A stretch of 9,629 bases of DNA from an uncultured Treponema sp. Its GTDB lineage: Bacteria > Spirochaetota > Spirochaetia > Treponematales > Treponemataceae. The stretch spans positions 1 through 9,629 of the forward strand of contig CAKZZR010000028.1 of the NCBI GenBank assembly GCA_937885475.1, read 5' to 3'. Below, one piece after another: positions 5,873 through 9,629 of this stretch. How positions within the stretch are numbered: position 1 is the first letter of the stretch; every line of letters begins with the position of its first letter. The notes under the pieces were generated by a model, which worked only from the letters and a program-made list of their open reading frames with translations, searched no databases and was not told where the DNA came from. The position numbers and the translations under genes are program-made.

Positions 5873-6829
5873 TTAGCGCATGGTTCTGCCCATGCGGTGA
5901 ATCATTTCCTTGTCGCTCTGCACGGTGTAGCCGTAGGTGGTAAGGTAGTCGCCGGTTATGGACGCGCTCGCGCCGCTTTCGAGCGCTTTTTTGCTGTCGT
6001 AGAGCTTTCTGCCGCCCGCAAGCCGCAGGTCTGTAGCAGGGTGAATGAAGCGGAACATTGCCGTGGTGCGCAGGATTTCTTCCTCGCTGAGCGGGGCTTG
6101 GTTTTCAAGCGGCGTTCCTGGAATTGGGGTCAGCACGTTCAGCGGCACGGACTCAACGCCCAGCTCGGCAAGCGTAAGCGCAAGGTCAATGCGGTCGGCA
6201 AAGCGTTCGCCCATGCCTATGATTCCCCCTGAGCAGATGGAAAAGCCCTTGGCACGCGCGCGCTGAATCATCTGAAGCTTCATTGTAAAACTGTGCGTGG
6301 TGCATATTTCCGGGAAGAACCGTTCTGACGTCTCAACGTTGCAGTGAATGCGCGTTACGCCTGCTTCCTTCATGCGGTCAAGCTGCGCGTCAGTAAGAAA
6401 GCCGAACGACGCGCATACTGAAAGCCCTGTTTCTTCCTTGACCAATCTGAACGCGCGGGCGGCTTTTTCCGTGTCGGACTCGGGGAGCGCCTTTCCTGAA
6501 CTCACGATGGAAAATCTGTTTATTCCGTTCTGCTTGCACCGTTTTGCCTCAGCAACCACGCTTTCTGGTTCCGGAAACTCGCGCACGGTGCAGCCGGTAG
6601 CGTACCAGGCGCTTTGCGCGCAGAATTTGCAGTTCTCGCCGCATTTTCCGTTCCGTCCGCTGGTTATTGCGCACAGCTCTATGCTGTCCTTTTTAAAGTG
6701 CTTTTGAATTCTGTCCGCCTCCCGGCACAGTTCGCTCAATTCACAGGTCTCAAATTCACTCAAAAAACTGTCTTGGCGCGTAAGCCGCCGTCCGTAAATT
6801 ATCTCGTCTGCAAGGATGTGTATGTTCAT
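5873..6829 (-). CDS. bioB: Biotin synthase (radical SAM), anaerobe-type variant
   Basis: 318 residues from ATG 6829. BioB inserts sulfur into dethiobiotin, the last step of biotin synthesis. The radical SAM motif CGENCKFC gives Cys63, Cys67 and Cys70 for the 4Fe-4S cluster. Of the classical auxiliary-cluster ligands, Cys139 (VCASFG), Cys199 (SICSGGI) and Arg269 (DLRLAGGR) are present, but the position of E. coli Cys97 is Ser107 (RFSIVSSG). Extra cysteines are seen in RIHCNVETS (Cys163) and PEICTTH (Cys176). I prefer ATG 6829 to the in-frame upstream ATG at 6865 because the family begins near here and the promoter -10 lies just upstream, so 6865 would lie upstream of the transcript. No ribosome site is visible. 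No other bio gene is adjacent, so the precursor may be made elsewhere in the genome or taken up. Confidence 0.92.
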   Translation of the reverse strand: MNIHILADEIIYGRRLTRQDSFLSEFETCELSELCREADRIQKHFKKDSIELCAITSGRNGKCGENCKFCAQSAWYATGCTVREFPEPESVVAEAKRCKQNGINRFSIVSSGKALPESDTEKAARAFRLVKEETGLSVCASFGFLTDAQLDRMKEAGVTRIHCNVETSERFFPEICTTHSFTMKLQMIQRARAKGFSICSGGIIGMGERFADRIDLALTLAELGVESVPLNVLTPIPGTPLENQAPLSEEEILRTTAMFRFIHPATDLRLAGGRKLYDSKKALESGASASITGDYLTTYGYTVQSDKEMIHRMGRTMR

Positions 6830-6836
6830 GCAAAAA

Positions 6837-6865
6837 ATACTAGCGGCGCACAGATGGATTGTCAA
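6837..6865 (-). promoter_or_regulatory. bioB promoter giving a probable leaderless transcript
   Basis: On the minus strand a perfect TTGACA (6860-6865) is followed by 17 nt and TAGTAT (6837-6842). Only seven bases separate the -10 from the bioB ATG at 6829, so transcription should begin at or next to the start codon. The absence of any Shine-Dalgarno sequence before this ATG fits. The -35 lies inside one half of the biotin operator. Confidence 0.6.
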
Positions 6866-6891
6866 CTAGATTTGTAATATCTGGTTTACAA
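6859..6891. promoter_or_regulatory. BirA-type biotin operator overlapping the bioB -35
   Basis: TTGTCAACT (6859-6867), a spacer of exactly 15 nt and GGTTTACAA (6883-6891). The known BirA operator is TTGTAAACC, 14-16 nt, GGTTTACAA: the right half matches 9 of 9 and the left half 7 of 9. The left half contains the bioB -35 box, so binding of BirA with biotinyl-AMP would block polymerase and repress bioB when biotin is plentiful. The protein BirA is not encoded in this window. Confidence 0.75.
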
Positions 6892-6899
6892 TTAAAAGG

Positions 6900-7091
6900 G
6901 ATGAACTTCGACTGTAAGCTATTTTATGGGAAGCTGTATAAAAAAATAGCGCAAAGGAGAAGTTGCAGCATTCAAAAACACCCATTTTTGCTGCCGCATA
7001 AGCGGCAAAGTTTATAAGTTCCAAGGCAAAAATGCGTGTAGCAAGCTAGCTTGCGGTTTTGAAGGATGAAGTTCGACTGGAAGCTATTTTT
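6900..7091. repeat. Structured repeat element between bioB and the FIST gene
   Basis: The stretch is bounded by near-identical 26-bp direct repeats, 6900-6925 and 7066-7091 (GATGAAcTTCGACTG... versus GATGAAgTTCGACTG..., 24 of 26 equal). Inside are a GCTATTTT/AAAATAGC stem (6918-6950), a CAAAAA/TTTTTG hairpin (6973-6990) flanked by GCAG/CTGC, a TGCCGC-ATAA-GCGGCA hairpin (6992-7007) and a perfect 14-bp palindrome (7041-7054). ACACCCATTTTTGC (6978-6991) also pairs with 7026-7039 with one mismatch, so alternative folds are possible. Part of it (6921-6991) recurs at 9560-9629. No reading frame is convincing in it. It may be a non-coding RNA gene or a small mobile repeat; strand is unknown. Confidence 0.6.
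6921..6991 (+). repeat. Dispersed repeat, copy A
   Basis: This 71-bp stretch matches 9560-9629 in the same orientation with 65 of 71 aligned columns identical (five substitutions and one A-run indel). The core TAGCGCAAAGGAGAAGTTGC and the CAAAAACACCCATTTTTG hairpin are identical in both. The copies lie on both sides of the FIST and chemoreceptor genes. Confidence 0.85.
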
Positions 7092-7137
7092 TTAATACTT
7101 ATACACAAAAAATTGATTTCCATGTAAATTCTAAAAA

Positions 7138-7167
7138 TTGTGATGGCAAAATTCCGCGGAATATAAT
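7138..7167 (+). promoter_or_regulatory. Probable promoter of the FIST/chemoreceptor unit
   Basis: TTGTGA (7138-7143), 18 nt, TATAAT (7162-7167, perfect -10). The predicted start near 7174 leaves a leader of over 300 nt before the FIST gene at 7498. TATACT at 7167-7172 is an overlapping alternative -10. Confidence 0.5.
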
Positions 7168-7173
7168 ATACTT

Positions 7174-7497
7174 AAGTCATGCAGGGCAGAAACAGACGCA
7201 GAAGGTTGGTGCTGCATATAAAATGTACGCCGTCTTTTGCATACCAACATGACATGCACAACGCCGCCCCTTTAACAACTTCGAGTTTCGGAGCATATTT
7301 TGCTCAAATTTATGGATGTACCGGTCGAAGGTTGTTCTGTGCTTTCTTAATGTTACAATTCAAAAACACAACTTTCTTTCTCAGACACAGGTTCTTGCTT
7401 ATCATCACGGCATTTTGCCGCGAATGGCTGGCAGGAACTTTTGTTTATAACATATCCATGCAATGGGATGTGAAAAAAACGAGATACAGGTACTGCT
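7174..7497 (+). other. Long untranslated leader with a nested hairpin
   Basis: About 320 nt without a convincing gene. A frame beginning at ATG 7179 is open through this region and into the FIST gene, but its product looks random. A nested fold is visible: AACAAC-TTCGA (7274-7284) pairs with TCGAA-GGTTGTT (7325-7336) with one bulged base, and inside it GAGCA (7291-7295) pairs with TGCTC (7301-7305). No known riboswitch is recognised. It may regulate FIST expression or be a remnant of inserted DNA. Confidence 0.35.
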
Positions 7498-8805
7498 ATG
7501 AAACAAGACATCGCTTTCTCAAACGCACCGTCTGCAAGCAGCGCGGCGCAGGAACTTTGTTCCCAGCTTCCGCGTTCGCTAACGAGCTACGGTGCCGTCA
7601 TCTTTTTTGCAAGCTCAAAATATGACTTTGCAGAGCTTTCTGGTTTGTTGCGCAAGGCTTTTCCGAATGCGGAAGTAATAGGCGCAACCACTTCGGGCGA
7701 AATTTCACAGAAGGGCTTTACAAGCAATTCTGTTATTCTGAACGCGTTGTATGACGCGGACGGTCGCTCGCGCTTCAAGGGCGTGCTGATTGACAACGCC
7801 AACCAATTTCCTGCCGTGCATAGGAACGACATTATTCAGGCTGCTTCCAGCGTGGGAATCCAGCTTTCTTCACCCGAAATCCATCGCGATTCGTTTGCAA
7901 TCTCTCTTATCTGCGGTCTGAAAAACGCCGAGGAAGGCACGCTTTCGCTTTTGTACGCGCTCATCAACGACCCGGATTTTTTGGTTTGCGGTGGCACGGC
8001 GGGCGATGATCTTGCGTTCAAGGCGACCTTCGTAAGCTGTAACGGAATCTGCTCCGACTGCGCGGCGGTAATTCTTTTTGTAAAGACGCAGAGTCCGTTC
8101 GTAATTTATAAGGAAAACATCTTTAAAAAATCCGGAAAAACCGTGCGGCTGACAGACGTGCAGCACGAAACGCATTTGATAAAACGAATTGACAATCAAA
8201 GTCCGCGCCACCGTTATGCGGAAGTGCTTGGTATAAGCGAAAGCGCGGTGAACGACGCGATTCTTGACCATCCGTTCGGGCGTTCCTTTGGCGACAGTGT
8301 ATTCATTGCCTCGCTCGTGCAGTTTCATCAGGACGGCAGCCTGAATACTTATGCCCGCGTCATTCAGGATTCAATACAGGAAATTCTTGAGCCTATGGAC
8401 ACGCTTGCCATCACCGAGGAAACCTGCAAAAGCATTCTTGAAAAAATTCCCCGCCCGTCATGCGTCATTTTGTTCAATTGCATTCTGCGCACGCTCGGCT
8501 TTGACAAAAAACAGAAGGAAGCTGTGGCATCAATTTGGAGCAGATATTTTCCGCATTTTTCGGGGTTTTCAACATACGGAGAGCAGTTCGGACATGTGAA
8601 TTCAAATCAGACGCTCGTTGCGCTGGTGATAGGGGGACTAAAATCATGGAAAAAACATATACGAATGCACAGGTTATCCGCGCAGGAAAGGATTTGGTGG
8701 AGATGCTGCTTGCCATATGCAAGCAGAACAACAGCCTTTCGGGCTTCATCAAGGAATATCTTACCTCAAATGACGGCATCTACCGCAGTCAGGAGGATGC
8801 AATGA
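7498..8805 (+). CDS. FIST-domain sensory protein (FIST_N plus FIST_C)
   Basis: ATG 7498 is fixed by an in-frame stop at 7471-7473 and preceded by ACAGG seven nucleotides upstream. Residues about 20-215 match FIST_N (GATTSGEIS at 62-70, GGTAGDD at 165-171). About 230-378 match FIST_C, ending GFSTYGEQFGHVNSNQTLV, where the family normally ends. FIST domains bind small ligands, thought to be amino acids, and occur in signalling proteins. No signal peptide or membrane segment is seen, so it should be cytoplasmic. The frame goes on for some 55 residues that overlap the chemoreceptor gene by 160 nt; this tail (rich in Arg, Trp, Met) looks like out-of-frame reading of that gene. With one G fewer in the G5 run at 8632-8636 the protein would end at TAA 8639-8641; with one G more it would fuse to the chemoreceptor. 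Confidence 0.85.
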   Translation: MKQDIAFSNAPSASSAAQELCSQLPRSLTSYGAVIFFASSKYDFAELSGLLRKAFPNAEVIGATTSGEISQKGFTSNSVILNALYDADGRSRFKGVLIDNANQFPAVHRNDIIQAASSVGIQLSSPEIHRDSFAISLICGLKNAEEGTLSLLYALINDPDFLVCGGTAGDDLAFKATFVSCNGICSDCAAVILFVKTQSPFVIYKENIFKKSGKTVRLTDVQHETHLIKRIDNQSPRHRYAEVLGISESAVNDAILDHPFGRSFGDSVFIASLVQFHQDGSLNTYARVIQDSIQEILEPMDTLAITEETCKSILEKIPRPSCVILFNCILRTLGFDKKQKEAVASIWSRYFPHFSGFSTYGEQFGHVNSNQTLVALVIGGLKSWKKHIRMHRLSAQERIWWRCCLPYASRTTAFRASSRNILPQMTASTAVRRMQ

Positions 8806-9533
8806 GCAGTTTTTCTGCGTCGACAGAAAAGGTTCGCGACACAATTGCAAGCAATTCTCAGGAAAGTGCAAGGCAAATTGAGGGCGTATGCACGAGCTTT
8901 GGCGAGATGGGAAGCGCTATTTCGCGCATTCATCAGGGGCGTGGTGAAACAGAGGCAAAGGTTGATTCTCTCATGAAAAACATCAAGGAAGTCAATTCAT
9001 TCGTGCATGACATACAGGATGTTTCCGCGCAGACGAACCTGCTTTCATTCAATGCGTCAATAGAGGCGGCACGTGCTGGCACTGCTGGGAAAGGCTTCAG
9101 AATCATAGCCAACGAGGTAAAATCACTTTCGGGCAAAACTGCGGCACTTTCTGATTCCATCGTGGAAAAAATCTCCGAAATGGAAAAAAACGTACGTGAT
9201 TTTGTGGAGCTTAGCAAGGCGCAGGACAAGGTTGTCGACTCGCTTCAAAAAATGGCGGATTCCTCAACCGAGACGCTTTCTGAAATAAACAGGCAGTCGC
9301 GTACAAACCTTGATTCCACCGAACATATTCTTTTACAGATGACCCAGAACTTGACGCAGATACAGAACGCCATGCGTAAGACGGAATCGCTCAATTCGGC
9401 GCAGGTGCAGCAGATTGCAGAACATGCCGTAAGTCATTCCGTGCATGTGGAGGACGAGCTTTCGTTCCTGTTCGAGCTTCAGTCGCTGTTCATGTGGCTT
9501 GAACAAAACGCCGCAGAACGAATGATGCCCTGA
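8646..9533 (+). CDS. Soluble methyl-accepting chemotaxis protein
   Basis: 295 residues from ATG 8646, with a G-rich ribosome site (8632-8636) nine nucleotides upstream. The frame is open further upstream, but that part overlaps FIST_C. It has no membrane segment. It is helical throughout, with the chemoreceptor hairpin tip at about 126-153 (SAQTNLLSFNASIEAARAG..GKGFRIIANEVKSL), which contacts CheA and CheW. The coiled-coil arms on each side are short, as expected for a small cytoplasmic receptor, and no CheR/CheB-tethering pentapeptide is seen at the C-terminus. It has no obvious ligand domain of its own, so the adjacent FIST protein is the likely sensor. The tight junction supports co-translation. 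The ligand is unknown. Confidence 0.9.
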   Translation: MEKTYTNAQVIRAGKDLVEMLLAICKQNNSLSGFIKEYLTSNDGIYRSQEDAMSSFSASTEKVRDTIASNSQESARQIEGVCTSFGEMGSAISRIHQGRGETEAKVDSLMKNIKEVNSFVHDIQDVSAQTNLLSFNASIEAARAGTAGKGFRIIANEVKSLSGKTAALSDSIVEKISEMEKNVRDFVELSKAQDKVVDSLQKMADSSTETLSEINRQSRTNLDSTEHILLQMTQNLTQIQNAMRKTESLNSAQVQQIAEHAVSHSVHVEDELSFLFELQSLFMWLEQNAAERMMP

Positions 9534-9559
9534 ACCTCAGAGGCTTTGCACGTAAATCA

Positions 9560-9629
9560 ATTTTATAGGAAGATGCATAAAAAATAGCGCAAAGGAGAAG
9601 TTGCAGACTTCAAAAACACCCATTTTTGC
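9560..9629 (+). repeat. Dispersed repeat, copy B (cut by window end)
   Basis: Second copy of the 6921-6991 repeat in the same orientation, starting 27 bases after the chemoreceptor stop. It contains the same CAAAAA-CACCCA-TTTTTG hairpin. The stem corresponding to GCTATTTT/AAAATAGC is weakened because its left arm has changed. The element probably continues beyond the window. Confidence 0.85.

Noticed and set aside
6829..6865. Longer bioB start at 6865
   Set aside because: It would place the start codon over the -35 box and biotin operator; the family begins near the internal Met at 6829.
6870..6891. Shorter dyad TTGTAA...TTTACAA inside the biotin operator region
   Set aside because: The 33-bp arrangement with a 15-nt spacer fits the BirA consensus better; the short dyad is probably a by-product.
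7179..7625. Open frame of 148 residues upstream of and overlapping the FIST gene, with a -10 close to its ATG
   Set aside because: Composition is unlike a folded protein (many Cys, Arg and Phe without pattern), no family is recognised, and its end is an out-of-frame reading of the FIST gene.
8535..8645. Upstream extension of the chemoreceptor frame
   Set aside because: It overlaps the conserved end of FIST_C in another frame and lacks similarity to chemoreceptors; ATG 8646 has a ribosome site. It matters only if the G run makes a fusion.
1..9629. CRISPR arrays, tRNA or rRNA genes, transposase genes
   Set aside because: No regularly spaced repeats, no clover-leaf or rRNA sequence and no transposase-like protein were seen on either strand.

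Overview
The window looks like a chromosomal segment of a host-associated or gut-type anaerobic spirochaete, most likely a Treponema-like organism. This is inferred from three things: a soluble FIST/chemoreceptor pair, an HD-GYP remnant, and a biotin synthase with anaerobe-type sequence features. No 16S rRNA or other decisive taxonomic marker is present. Protein-coding density is high, with two structured intergenic regions.

Layout. (1) 1-457: the C-terminal part of a LysR-type regulator cut by the window edge. (2) 569-2907, plus strand: a tightly overlapping operon of a NarL/DegS-type sensor histidine kinase, a LuxR/NarL-type response regulator and a small multi-pass membrane protein resembling an ECF-transporter S component. 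The kinase reading frame is broken exactly at a run of eight G (739-746). One extra G would join the N-terminal membrane anchor to the rest, so it is either a phase-variable gene in the OFF state or a homopolymer error. (3) 3003-3107, minus strand: a relic of the C-terminus of an HD-GYP-type protein. (4) 3148-5570, minus strand: a uracil salvage operon, an unusually long uracil phosphoribosyltransferase followed by an NCS2 uracil permease, behind a good sigma-70-like promoter. (5) 5666-5864: a long imperfect palindrome with 19-bp perfect ends. (6) 5873-6829, minus strand: bioB, preceded by a promoter that suggests a leaderless mRNA and by a clear BirA-type biotin operator. (7) 6900-7091: a structured repeat element, part of which recurs at 9560-9629 at the window end. 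(8) 7138-9533, plus strand: a promoter, a roughly 320-nt leader, a FIST sensory protein and a soluble methyl-accepting chemotaxis protein. The FIST frame runs 160 nt into the chemoreceptor gene. One base fewer in a G5 run would end it just before the chemoreceptor ATG, and one base more would fuse the two.

How the genes work together. The kinase, regulator and S-like membrane protein probably form one sensing unit. The uracil pair imports uracil and converts it to UMP. BioB is a stand-alone last step of biotin synthesis, controlled by biotin through BirA. FIST and the chemoreceptor probably form a two-piece (or fused) cytoplasmic chemosensor. The most unusual aspects are the G-run frame breaks in two signalling genes, the repeat copies flanking the FIST/chemoreceptor pair, the biotin operator over a leaderless promoter, and a biotin synthase lacking one of the classical auxiliary-cluster cysteines.
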